Below are positions 17,694 to 25,552 of a stretch of 47,407 nucleotides of DNA, one piece after another. The notes under the pieces were generated by a model. The model did not search any database. It was not told where the DNA came from and worked only from the letters and a program-made list of their open reading frames with translations. The position numbers were made by a program, and so were the translations under genes. Source of the DNA: Chloroflexi bacterium OHK40 (GTDB lineage: Bacteria; Chloroflexota; Chloroflexia; Chloroflexales; Chloroflexaceae); assembly GCA_004367505.1 (NCBI GenBank), contig SFCB01000106.1, forward strand, positions 1 to 47,407, written 5' to 3'. The first letter of the stretch is position 1, and each line of letters opens with the position of its first letter.

Positions 17694-18026
17694 CTACGGG
17701 TGTTCCACCAGCTCGTTCACCTCAACCAGGCTGCTCTTCTTGATCAGTGTGCGGCGCAGCCAGCTGGCCTTGTAGAGCTTGATCGGGCTCTGGTAGCTGA
17801 TCTCGCCGTGGGTCTGCCCATTGATGTTGGGCATCGAGAGGATCTCCAGCGTGTCGCCCGGCTGGATCTCCATCCCCGGAGGCAGATCGACGTGGAGATG
17901 GAAGTGCTCGTGCTCCGACTGAAGGTGCACGGTCGCCTCCCCCTCGGCCAGCGTCTCGCGCTCGTACCAGCGCCAGAGCAGCCAGCCCGCGAACGCCACC
18001 AGGGCGACGCTCAGCAGCTTGCGCAT
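17694..18026 (-). CDS. Small membrane-anchored protein of unknown function
   Basis: A 110-residue protein that I do not recognise. Residues about 4-20 (LLSVALVAFAGWLLWRWY) form one hydrophobic segment, either an N-terminal anchor or an uncleaved signal. The rest looks beta-rich and soluble, with a His/Glu patch HLQSEHEHFHLHVDLPPG and a turn LEILSMPNINGQ. The ribosome-binding site AGGAGG is the best in the cluster, and codon use matches the neighbours, so it is a real gene. It is co-oriented between bchM and acsF (81 bases before acsF) and has its own copy of the palindromic operator. A helper for the cyclase or methyltransferase, possibly membrane or metal related, is a reasonable guess from position only. 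Confidence 0.8.
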   Translation of the reverse strand: MRKLLSVALVAFAGWLLWRWYERETLAEGEATVHLQSEHEHFHLHVDLPPGMEIQPGDTLEILSMPNINGQTHGEISYQSPIKLYKASWLRRTLIKKSSLVEVNELVEHP

Positions 18027-18054
18027 TGGTTAACCTCCTGCTACCCTTGATGCC

Positions 18055-18075
18055 GTAGTACAGACTCTGAACTAC
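18055..18075 (-). promoter_or_regulatory. Palindromic operator before orf110-acsF
   Basis: GTAGT at 18055-18059, eleven bases, ACTAC at 18071-18075, followed by AGG exactly as at bchN and bchM. It ends 28 bases before the orf110 start. Unlike the other two copies, no good -10 hexamer stands 11 bases upstream, so the promoter here is weak or of another type, or the site acts on read-through from bchM. Confidence 0.55.
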
Positions 18076-18098
18076 AGGGGCCTGGCGATCTGTGGCTG

Positions 18099-18118
18099 GG
18101 ACGCAGCTGGCTGCGTCC
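18099..18118. repeat. Perfect 9-bp inverted repeat after bchM
   Basis: GGACGCAGC (18099-18107) and GCTGCGTCC (18110-18118) are separated by two bases. It lies 35 bases after the bchM stop and before the orf110 operator. No T-run follows on the minus strand, so it is a possible partial terminator or mRNA-processing hairpin rather than a clear intrinsic terminator. Confidence 0.5.
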
Positions 18119-18152
18119 GTCTGGCGTGGCAACCGGGCACGGCGGCGCGGGC

Positions 18153-18827
18153 TCAGGCCCGCACAGCCTCCACGAGCGTAACGTGGTAGAAACCGCTGCT
18201 CACCCGGCGGCTCCGCCGCACCTCCATCCCGCTCGCCTTCAGAGTCGCGAGCACCAGCCGCTCCGGGATCATCTGAATGTCGGTGCGGCGCTGGCTATGC
18301 GGAAACATGCCACCCACCCGGTGGAGCGCCGCAAGGAGCGGGCTCAACGGCGCAAAGGTAAACAGCAGCCGGTCGGCGCTGAGCGTCGCCAGGTGACGCA
18401 ACAGCGGGGCGAAGGCCGCTTCCGGGTAATGGATGAGCACATCAAAGCAGACGACCAGGTCGTAGCGCCCCTGGAGATCCTCCAGATCGGCCAGGGTGCA
18501 GGTGAGCCGATCGGCCAGGCCCGCGGCCGTGGCCGCCGCGCGCGTCGCCTCGACCATCTGCGGCGCGATGTCGACGGCCGTCACCTGGAGGCCACGGCGG
18601 GCCAGCGTGAGACTGAAGAGCCCCGTGCCGCAGCCGACATCGAGCGCCGTGCACCCAGCCCAGCCATCGAGCCAACTCGCGGCCGCTGCCAGCATCGCCG
18701 CGTGCCCCTGGCGGATCGAGCGGCGCACGGGCGAGAGGGCTGCGTCGCCGTAGATCGCCGACCAGCGCTGGAAACCGACCCCGTCGAAATACTGGCGCAG
18801 CCGTGCTTTGTGCTGGGCGATATCCAC
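18153..18827 (-). CDS. bchM: Magnesium-protoporphyrin O-methyltransferase
   Basis: BchM transfers a methyl from S-adenosylmethionine to the ring C propionate of Mg-protoporphyrin IX, giving the monomethyl ester used by AcsF. The 224-residue product has the class I methyltransferase motif I TALDVGCGTGLFSLTLARRG (around residue 62), motif II VTAVDIAPQMVEATR, and LVVCFDVLIHYPE. The C terminus (SSGFYHVTLVEA) fits the family. The start is GTG at 18827, with GGGAGG four to five bases upstream. It is the first gene of the minus-strand pigment cluster and has a promoter with the palindromic operator at 18860-18898. Confidence 0.94.
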   Translation of the reverse strand: MDIAQHKARLRQYFDGVGFQRWSAIYGDAALSPVRRSIRQGHAAMLAAAASWLDGWAGCTALDVGCGTGLFSLTLARRGLQVTAVDIAPQMVEATRAAATAAGLADRLTCTLADLEDLQGRYDLVVCFDVLIHYPEAAFAPLLRHLATLSADRLLFTFAPLSPLLAALHRVGGMFPHSQRRTDIQMIPERLVLATLKASGMEVRRSRRVSSGFYHVTLVEAVRA

Positions 18828-18859
18828 GGTCCTCCCAGGGCTGTCGGTGGCGTGGGGGC

Positions 18860-18898
18860 GTAGTGCAGACTGTTTACTACAGGTGTAGGGCGATTATA
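18860..18898 (-). promoter_or_regulatory. bchM promoter with palindromic operator
   Basis: On the minus strand an extended -10 TGC-TATAAT (18898-18893) is followed 11 bases later by the palindrome GTAGT-N11-ACTAC at 18860-18880. The sequence around the -10 (AGTGCTATAAT) and the spacing match the bchN promoter (AGTGCTATACT) almost exactly. A TTGACT lies only seven bases before the -10, so the usual -35 spacing is not met, and recognition may rely on the extended -10 or an activator. Confidence 0.65.
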
Positions 18899-19166
18899 GC
18901 ACTATAGTCAACCTTGTAATACTATAAACAAAATCTGTGCAACGGTTGCCACGAGCAGGTTTATGGCTTCCTGATGCTGAATCAGAAAGCACAACAGGAG
19001 ATCGAAAATGGTCAAAATTGCTCGCCGCACACCCCATGTCGCGGTGCCATGTCAAATTGCTACAACCTCAACCATTCTCGGGGAGTCGCTGCTTCTCCGC
19101 TGACCGGTTGGCGATCCGGGCAATCAGGGAGCGGCGGCCAGGCAGCGCACTCCCGCCACCACAACC

Positions 19167-19183
19167 CTGGCACGCTTCTTGCT
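19167..19183 (+). promoter_or_regulatory. Sigma-54-like -24/-12 element before kinase operon
   Basis: TGGCACG at 19168-19174 and TTGCT at 19179-19183, with GG and GC dinucleotides exactly ten bases apart, match the RpoN consensus TGGCACG-N4-TTGCW. A start about 12 bases after the GC would lie near 19194, shortly before the AAGGA ribosome-binding site at 19201. Whether this lineage has RpoN is not known from the window, so the match may be fortuitous. Confidence 0.35.
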
Positions 19184-19211
19184 TGTACAACACGCTGGTC
19201 AAGGACTACGC

Positions 19212-21689
19212 GTGAGTGAAGCGATGCCACAACCACCCGATTCGGCCCCGGCCGACGAGCTCGCCCACCTGCGGGCGCGTGTTGCCCAGCTTGAGCAGCT
19301 CCATGCGCAGACGAACGGCCATCCTTTCTCTGAGCAGCGCTACCGCGTGCTCGCCGACTCGATGCCCCAGATGGTCTGGGCTACGGATCGGAACGGCTAC
19401 CACCTCTACTACAACCGGCGCTGGTACGAGTATACCGGCCTCAGCGAGGCCGACTCGCTCGGGTTTGGCTTTGCCAATGCGCTTCACCCCGACGACAAGG
19501 AGCGCACCCTCCGGCGCTGGGAGCGAGCCTGGCGCGACGGTGAGAGCTACGAGATCGAGTACCGCTTCCGCCGCTACGATGGTGTCTACCACTGGTTTAT
19601 CGGCCGGGCCATGCCCGTGCGCGACGCCAGCGGCACGATTATCGAGTGGGTTGGCACGTGCACCGAGATCGACGAGCAGCGCCGCGCCCGCGAGGCGCTC
19701 GCCTTGGTTGCCGAGGCTAGCGCTCTGCTCGCCTCCTCGCTCGACTATAAGGAGACCCTCGCCCAGGTGGCGCGGATCGCCGTTCCCGCAATCGCCGACT
19801 GGTGCGCCCTCGACATCCTGGAGCCCGACGGGAGCATTCAGCGCCTCGCCGCTGCGCACACCGACCCGGCCAGGGTCGCGCTGGCCGAGGAGCTTCACCG
19901 CCGCTACCCCCACCAGCCTGATGCCCCGACCGGCGTGCCAGCCGTGATCCGTACCGCCCGGCCCGAGATCGTGCCCGCAGTCACGGCCGAGATGATCGCG
20001 GCCATCCCCGATGACGAGCTGCGCGGGATTATCGCCACCCTGGGGCTCCGCTCCGCGATGGTGCTCCCGCTCACGACCCACGGCCACACCCTCGGCGCCC
20101 TCACCCTGGTGACCGCCGAGTCGGGCCGCCATTTTACCGAGGCCGACCAGCGCCTCGCCGAGGATCTCTGCCGCCGCGCCGCTGCGGCGATCGAGCACGC
20201 CCGCCTCTACAGCGAGCTGCGCCAGTTCCGCGCCACCCTCGACCGCACCCACGACTGCGTCTTTATGTTTGACGCAGAAACGCTGCACTTCTTTTATGTC
20301 AATCAAGGAGCGATCGACCAGGTGGGCTACCCGGCTGAGGAGCTGCTGAACCTCACCCCGCTGGCGATCAAGCCGCGCTTCGACGAGGCGAGCTTCCGTG
20401 CTATGCTCGCCCCGCTGATCGCCGGTGAAGTGCCGCTTCACACCTTCGAGACGGTACACCGCCATAAAGCGGGCCACGAGATTCCGGTGGAGGTGTCGCT
20501 CCAGTATGTCACGCCCCCCGACGACGACCCCCGCTTCGTTGCCGTGGTGCGCGACATTACCGAGCGCAAGCGGGTGGATGCGGCGCTGCGAGCCAGCGAG
20601 CAGCGCTACCGCGCCCTCGCCGACTCGATGCCCCTGCTCGTCTGGATCGCCGACGCCCGGGGCGGCTTGATCGGCGCGAACGAACCCTGGGAGCGCTATA
20701 CTGGCTACGCAGTGGGCGATCTGGGGCCCGACAGGTGGCCCGCCATCGTCCACCCCGACGACATTGCGCCCACCACCGAGCGCTGGAATGCAAGCCTGGC
20801 CACCGGGGTACCTTTCGAGATCGAACAGCGGGTGCGGCGCCACGACGGCACCTTTCGCTGGCACCTGGTGCGGGCCCGCCCCGTACGCGACGACGCCGGC
20901 CAGATCGCCTACTGGGTGGGCACCAACACCGACATCGACGAGCAGAAGCGCAACGAGAGCACCCTGCGCCACCAGAGCGAGGTCCTCGCCCGGATCACCC
21001 GCCAGCTTGAGGAGCGCAACCGCGAGCTCGACCAGTTCGCCTATATCACCTCCCATGACCTCAAGGCCCCGCTGCGTGGGATAGCCAACCTGGCCCAGTG
21101 GATCGAGGAAGATCTCGGTGAGCACGCTACGGCTGAGATCCGCCAGCAGCTGGAGTTGCTCCGAGGCCGCGCCCACCGCATGGAAGCGCTGATCGATGGC
21201 ATCCTCCAGTACTCGCGCGTCGGCCGTGTCGGCGATACGCCGGGCTCCGTCGATGTCGGCGCGCTACTCGACGAGGTGATCGACCTACTCGCGCCCGCGC
21301 CCGACGTGACGATCCAGATCCAGCCCGAGCTGCCGGTGCTCTATACCGAGCACCTGCCGCTGCGGCAAGTCTTCCACAATCTGATCGGCAACGCCCTCAA
21401 GCACGGCGGCCCCGCTGTTCAGATCAGTATTAGCTACCGCGTCGATGGGCCATGGTATGCCTTCACCGTCGCCGACAATGGCCCCGGCATCGCGCCCCGC
21501 TATCATGAGCGCATCTTTGGTATCTTTCAGACGCTCGCCTCCCGCGACCGTGTGGAGGGGAGCGGCCTTGGCCTGGCTCTGGTGCGCAAGATCGTCGAGC
21601 ACCGGGGCGGACGGGTCACGCTCACGTCGGAGCCTGGCCACGGTGCAGCTTTCACCTTTACCTGGCCACGGGAGGAGCCCCATTCGTGA
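19212..21689 (+). CDS. PAS-GAF-PAS-PAS sensor histidine kinase
   Basis: An 825-residue cytoplasmic-looking kinase with no transmembrane segment. In order: a short coiled coil (about 10-30), PAS/PAC (about 40-155; RYRVLADSMPQMVWATDRNG), GAF (about 165-325), PAS (about 335-455), a third PAS/PAC that resembles the first (about 460-585; RYRALADSMPLLVWIADARG), HisKA with the phospho-histidine in YITSHDLKAPLRGI, and HATPase_c with NLIGNALKHG, VADNGPGI and GSGLGLALV. The HDLKAPLRG box is typical of phytochrome-type kinases, but there is no obvious chromophore cysteine, so the input signal is unknown. The start is GTG at 19212, six bases after AAGGA. The stop overlaps the next gene. Confidence 0.88.
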   Translation: MSEAMPQPPDSAPADELAHLRARVAQLEQLHAQTNGHPFSEQRYRVLADSMPQMVWATDRNGYHLYYNRRWYEYTGLSEADSLGFGFANALHPDDKERTLRRWERAWRDGESYEIEYRFRRYDGVYHWFIGRAMPVRDASGTIIEWVGTCTEIDEQRRAREALALVAEASALLASSLDYKETLAQVARIAVPAIADWCALDILEPDGSIQRLAAAHTDPARVALAEELHRRYPHQPDAPTGVPAVIRTARPEIVPAVTAEMIAAIPDDELRGIIATLGLRSAMVLPLTTHGHTLGALTLVTAESGRHFTEADQRLAEDLCRRAAAAIEHARLYSELRQFRATLDRTHDCVFMFDAETLHFFYVNQGAIDQVGYPAEELLNLTPLAIKPRFDEASFRAMLAPLIAGEVPLHTFETVHRHKAGHEIPVEVSLQYVTPPDDDPRFVAVVRDITERKRVDAALRASEQRYRALADSMPLLVWIADARGGLIGANEPWERYTGYAVGDLGPDRWPAIVHPDDIAPTTERWNASLATGVPFEIEQRVRRHDGTFRWHLVRARPVRDDAGQIAYWVGTNTDIDEQKRNESTLRHQSEVLARITRQLEERNRELDQFAYITSHDLKAPLRGIANLAQWIEEDLGEHATAEIRQQLELLRGRAHRMEALIDGILQYSRVGRVGDTPGSVDVGALLDEVIDLLAPAPDVTIQIQPELPVLYTEHLPLRQVFHNLIGNALKHGGPAVQISISYRVDGPWYAFTVADNGPGIAPRYHERIFGIFQTLASRDRVEGSGLGLALVRKIVEHRGGRVTLTSEPGHGAAFTFTWPREEPHS

Positions 21690-22123
21690 TGCAAGCGGAC
21701 ACCACCAAGCTGCTGAACATCCTGCTGGTTGACGACGACGACGTAGACGTGATGAATGTCCAGCGGGCCTTCAAGAAGAACAACATCCTCAATCCGCTCT
21801 TCATCGCCCGCGACGGTGTCGAGGCGCTGGAGATGCTGCGCGCGGATGAGCCCGGCGGCCTGCCGAAGGAGCGGCGCCTCGTGCTCCTCGATCTGAACAT
21901 GCCCCGCATGAACGGGCTCGAGCTCCTGCGCCACATCCGCGACGACCCGGCGCTGCGCTCGCTCACCGTGATCGTGCTCACGACTTCCGACGATGAGCGC
22001 GACAAGGTAGACGCCTACAACCTCAACGTCGCGGGCTATATCGTTAAGCCGGTCACCTTTGTGGCCTTTGTGGAGGCGATGGCGGCCCTCAACAAGTACT
22101 GGTCGATCAATGAGCTACCCTGA
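21689..22123 (+). CDS. Rcp1-like single-domain response regulator
   Basis: A 144-residue stand-alone receiver domain. The acidic pocket is LLVDDDDVDV near the N terminus, the phospho-acceptor aspartate lies in VLLDLNMPRMNG (about residue 70), and the conserved Thr and Lys lie in VLTTSDD and GYIVKPVTF. It has no output domain and resembles the Rcp1 partners of cyanobacterial and bacterial phytochrome kinases. Its ATG lies within the kinase stop region (GTGATG), and its 3' end overlaps the next kinase by 14 bases, so translation is probably coupled. It likely relays phosphate from the upstream kinase; it cannot bind DNA itself. Confidence 0.92.
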   Translation: MQADTTKLLNILLVDDDDVDVMNVQRAFKKNNILNPLFIARDGVEALEMLRADEPGGLPKERRLVLLDLNMPRMNGLELLRHIRDDPALRSLTVIVLTTSDDERDKVDAYNLNVAGYIVKPVTFVAFVEAMAALNKYWSINELP

Positions 22124-24074
22124 CGCGGCAGAGCCGCTTCGCCTGCTGATCATCGACGATGACGCGCTGGACCGCCAGGCGGTCCAGCGGGCGCTGCGCG
22201 CTGGCGGGCTCAGCATCAGTGTCCGGGAAGCCGAGGATAGCGCGGCGGCCATGGACGCCCTGCAGGCCGAAGACTTCGACTGCATCCTGCTCGACTTTCA
22301 GCTCCCCGGCGCCGATGGCCTGGAGGTTTTGCGCTCACTACGCGCAGCCGGCGTGCGCACCCCGGTGATCGTGCTGACCGGCCAGAGCGATGCCCAGGTG
22401 GCCGCCGATCTGATGAAGGCCGGCGCCGCCGACTACTTCGATAAAGGCCGGCTCATCGCCGAGGCCCTCGCCAGCAGCGTGCGCAACGCCCTCCGTGTCT
22501 TCCGGGCCGAGCAGAGCGCCGCCCGGGCCGAGGCCGAGCGCGACCACGCCGCCGCGGCCTTGCGCCATAGCGAGTATCTGCTCGCCACGACGCTGCGGAG
22601 CATCGGCGACGCCGTGATCGCCAGCGATCAGCAGGGCGCGATCAGCTTTATGAACGCGATGGCCTCCCGGCTCACCGGGTGGGAGGCATCCGAGGCCACC
22701 GGCCAGCCGCTCGATGCCGTCCTATCGCTGATCGACCCGGGCAGCGGCATGCCGCTGCCGGGCATCGCCGAGCATGTGCTGCGCAGTGGCGCCGTGTTCG
22801 AGGCCGTCGATGGGGCCACGCTCGCGAATCGCAGCGGTCGCCGCATCCACGTGGCAGGCAGCGGCGCGCCGATCAAGGACGACCAGGGCAGTGTGATGGG
22901 CGTGGTCGTGGTGCTGCGCGACATCACCGAGCGCGTGCGCACCGAGGAGCGCCTCCGGCTCCTCGCCGAGCTGAGCCAGGCGCTCGCGACCTCGCTCGAT
23001 TATCGCGAGCAGCTAATGAGCATGGCCAGACTGGCGGTGCCGCGCCTCGCCGATCACTGCGCCGTTGATATGCTACTGCCCGATGGCCAGATGGAGCGGG
23101 TAGTCGAGGTGGCCGCCAGTGATGTGGCCGAGGCCTATGCCGCCGCCGACCCGGTGCAGCCCCGGCTCTGCGTGCCACTTGAGGTACGCGACGGCGCACG
23201 CGGCACGATCCTCTTCGCGCGCGGGGCTGACCGGCCGCCCTTCACTCCCGAGGAGGTGACCTTCGCCGAGGAGCTCGCCCGGCGCGCCGCTCTCGCGATC
23301 GACAATGCCCTGCTGTACCGCGAGGCCCAGGAGGCCATTCACATCCGCGATGCCTTCCTCTCCGTGGCCTCCCACGAGCTCAAAACCCCGCTCACCTCGC
23401 TGCTCGGCTTCCTCGATCTGCTCCAGCGGCGGGTGGCGCCCGGCACCGTCGTCGGCGAACGCGAGCTGCGGCGCATCCAGGTTGCCGCCGACCAGGCCCA
23501 GCGCCTGAACAAGATGGTTACCTCACTGCTTGATCTCTCGCGCCTCCAGATGGGACAGCTCAGCATCGAACAGCGTCCCGTAGAGCTCGGGGCGCTGATA
23601 AGGCGGATCGCCGATGAGATCGAGCCGACCCTGCACGAGAACCACCAGCTGCGGATAGAGCTCCCCGCCGAGCCGCTGCCGATCATCGGCGATGATCTGC
23701 GGCTTGAGCAAGTGATCCATAACCTGATCCAGAACGCGGTCAAGTATAGCCCCCAGGGCGGGCAGATCACCCTGCGGCTCGCAGGAGTCGATGGCCAGGC
23801 GTGGTTGCAGGTGGAAGATGAGGGTATGGGCATCCCGCGTGAGGCCCTGGAACACATCTTCTCGCGCTTTTACCGCGCTACCAATGCCGCCAGCTACCAG
23901 GTGAGCGGGATGGGGGTGGGGCTCTACGTCGTACGCCAGGTGGTCAACCTCCACGGCGGGCGGGTGGAGGCCGCCAGCGTGGAGGGCAAGGGCAGCACCT
24001 TTACGATCTGGCTGCCCCTGGCCCCGCAGTACGGCGTTGGCGCGGCGACGGTTGAGGGCGAGGAGCGGGCATAG
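22110..24074 (+). CDS. Receiver-PAS-GAF hybrid histidine kinase
   Basis: A 654-residue protein with an N-terminal receiver (about 10-125; LLIIDDDALDRQ, phospho-Asp in CILLDFQLPGADG), PAS (about 150-270), GAF (about 285-415), HisKA with FLSVASHELKTPLTSLLGF, and HATPase_c with NLIQNAVKYS, VEDEGMGI and MGVGLYVVRQVV. It starts at the ATG at 22110 inside the preceding receiver gene. The receiver at the N terminus, instead of the C terminus, suggests that it accepts phosphate from another kinase and then signals onward. Together with the two preceding genes it forms a compact phosphorelay with no DNA-binding output in the window. Confidence 0.88.
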   Translation: MSYPDAAEPLRLLIIDDDALDRQAVQRALRAGGLSISVREAEDSAAAMDALQAEDFDCILLDFQLPGADGLEVLRSLRAAGVRTPVIVLTGQSDAQVAADLMKAGAADYFDKGRLIAEALASSVRNALRVFRAEQSAARAEAERDHAAAALRHSEYLLATTLRSIGDAVIASDQQGAISFMNAMASRLTGWEASEATGQPLDAVLSLIDPGSGMPLPGIAEHVLRSGAVFEAVDGATLANRSGRRIHVAGSGAPIKDDQGSVMGVVVVLRDITERVRTEERLRLLAELSQALATSLDYREQLMSMARLAVPRLADHCAVDMLLPDGQMERVVEVAASDVAEAYAAADPVQPRLCVPLEVRDGARGTILFARGADRPPFTPEEVTFAEELARRAALAIDNALLYREAQEAIHIRDAFLSVASHELKTPLTSLLGFLDLLQRRVAPGTVVGERELRRIQVAADQAQRLNKMVTSLLDLSRLQMGQLSIEQRPVELGALIRRIADEIEPTLHENHQLRIELPAEPLPIIGDDLRLEQVIHNLIQNAVKYSPQGGQITLRLAGVDGQAWLQVEDEGMGIPREALEHIFSRFYRATNAASYQVSGMGVGLYVVRQVVNLHGGRVEAASVEGKGSTFTIWLPLAPQYGVGAATVEGEERA

Positions 24075-24223
24075 GGCCTGCCTGACCTGTCGGCGCCAGG
24101 GCTGTCATACAGGCATGCCAGAGGTGGAGCGCGAGGCGCGGGATGTGCTGCCAGCCTGACGCCACGCGGAATCAGCCGGAGGGCAAGCAGGTGGCGCCCT
24201 GCTCCAGCCGATGGGATTGATGC

Positions 24224-24229
24224 TATTAT
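24224..24229 (+). promoter_or_regulatory. Extended -10 box before the MFS gene
   Basis: TGC-TATTAT ends ten bases before the ATG at 24239, so initiation at the usual distance would give a transcript with only a few leader bases or none. No clear -35 is seen. Confidence 0.4.
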
Positions 24230-24238
24230 GGGCGGGAG

Positions 24239-25501
24239 ATGCTTACCCTCACCCGCCCCGCGCGCCACTACCTCGTCCACGCCTCGCTGCTCACCTTCGG
24301 CCTCGCCATCAGCAGCCTCTTTTACAATCTGCTCCTCGTGGCCCTCGGCTACGACGAGCGCGCTATCGCCCTACCCTTCCTCGGCGAGCTCTCGCTCCTC
24401 GGCCTGCTGAACGGCCTCCCGGTGCTGGTCGCAGGCCTGAGCAGCCTGCCGCTCTGGTGGCTGGTGAGCCGCGTTGGTCCCCGGCCAGCCCTGGTGGCCG
24501 GCGCGCTGCTCCATGCCGGGGCGCTCCTCGGCGCCGCGCTCTGGCCAGAGCCGGTGCCGCTGCTGCTGTGCGCGGCCATGAGCGGGCCGGCCTCGGTGCT
24601 CTTCCAGGTGAGCGCGGCGCCGTTTATGATGCGCCACAGCGATGCCGCTGGGCGCGATACGCTCTTCGCCCTCAGTGCCGGGCTGAACATCGGGGTCGCC
24701 GGAGTTGGCAGCCTGGTGGGCGGCCTGGTTCCCGGCCTCCTCGCCGCCAACTTCCAGCTGCCGCCGGAGAGCGCCGCCGCCTACCGCGCCACGTTCGTGG
24801 TGGCAGCCGCCTGCACCGCCCTGGCGGCCCTGCCGCTACTCGGGCGCGCCGGTTCACGGCCGGTCCCAGCCAGCCCGCCGCCAGCGCCGCGCGCGGCCCA
24901 CGGGGAAGCCGCCAGCCCGGGTGCGGTGCGCCAGCTCCTCGGCGCCATCCGGGCCGGGCTGCCCTTTATGGTCTCGCCGCTGCTGATCTCCTGCGGCGCG
25001 GCGCTGCTGATCCCCTTTCTGAACCTCTACTTCCGGGAGCGCTTCGGCGCGCCCGACACGGCCCTGGGCGCAATCTTCGCGGCGATCGGCCTGGCGACGG
25101 GGGCGGCCACCCTCGCGGCGCCGCTGCTCTCGCGGCGCCTGGGCAAGATGGGCAGCGTCGTGCTCACGCAGACCCTGGCCATCCCCTGCCTGCTGCTGCT
25201 CGGCCTGGCACCAACCCTCTGGGTCGCCGCAGCCGTGGCCCTGGCTCGGGGCGCGCTGATGAACATGGCGGCACCACTCTACGATGCCTACGCCATGGAG
25301 CGGAGCCCCGAGCCGGCCCGCCCCACCGTGATCGGCCTGATCAATGGGGCCTTCGCGGCGGGCTATGTGGTAGGCCCCGCCGTCAGCGCCGAGGTGCAGC
25401 GGAGCTACGGCTTCGGGCCGCTGTTCGTGGCCACGGCCGGGTTCTACGCCTGCGCGGCCCTGGCGAACTACCTGCTCTTCCTGCGCCGCCGGGCAGACTG
25501 A
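24239..25501 (+). CDS. Major facilitator superfamily transporter
   Basis: A 420-residue integral membrane protein with about twelve hydrophobic segments arranged in two halves joined by a Pro/Arg-rich loop (about residues 205-230, RPVPASPPPAPRAAHG). The segment LVSRVGPRPALVAGALL after the second helix resembles the MFS motif A region. The substrate cannot be read from sequence. It follows the sensory operon by 164 bases with its own apparent promoter and converges on the GAF/phosphatase gene. Confidence 0.8.
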   Translation: MLTLTRPARHYLVHASLLTFGLAISSLFYNLLLVALGYDERAIALPFLGELSLLGLLNGLPVLVAGLSSLPLWWLVSRVGPRPALVAGALLHAGALLGAALWPEPVPLLLCAAMSGPASVLFQVSAAPFMMRHSDAAGRDTLFALSAGLNIGVAGVGSLVGGLVPGLLAANFQLPPESAAAYRATFVVAAACTALAALPLLGRAGSRPVPASPPPAPRAAHGEAASPGAVRQLLGAIRAGLPFMVSPLLISCGAALLIPFLNLYFRERFGAPDTALGAIFAAIGLATGAATLAAPLLSRRLGKMGSVVLTQTLAIPCLLLLGLAPTLWVAAAVALARGALMNMAAPLYDAYAMERSPEPARPTVIGLINGAFAAGYVVGPAVSAEVQRSYGFGPLFVATAGFYACAALANYLLFLRRRAD

Positions 25502-25552
25502 CGACGCACGCCCCATCCTCGCGCGTCAGCCGCAGGCCCGGATGCGGGACGC

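Larger units (their letters stand above)
18828..19211. other. Divergent intergenic region, bchM / sensor kinase
   Basis: This 384-base gap separates the minus-strand pigment cluster from the plus-strand kinase operon. It contains the bchM promoter and operator (18860-18898), an unusually A/T-rich stretch around 18890-18930, and a sigma-54-like element before the kinase (19167-19183). Between about 18960 and 19160 I see no convincing gene or RNA structure. Confidence 0.7.

Noticed and set aside
21689-22123. The small receiver as direct regulator of the bch operator
   Set aside because: It consists only of a receiver domain with no DNA-binding output.
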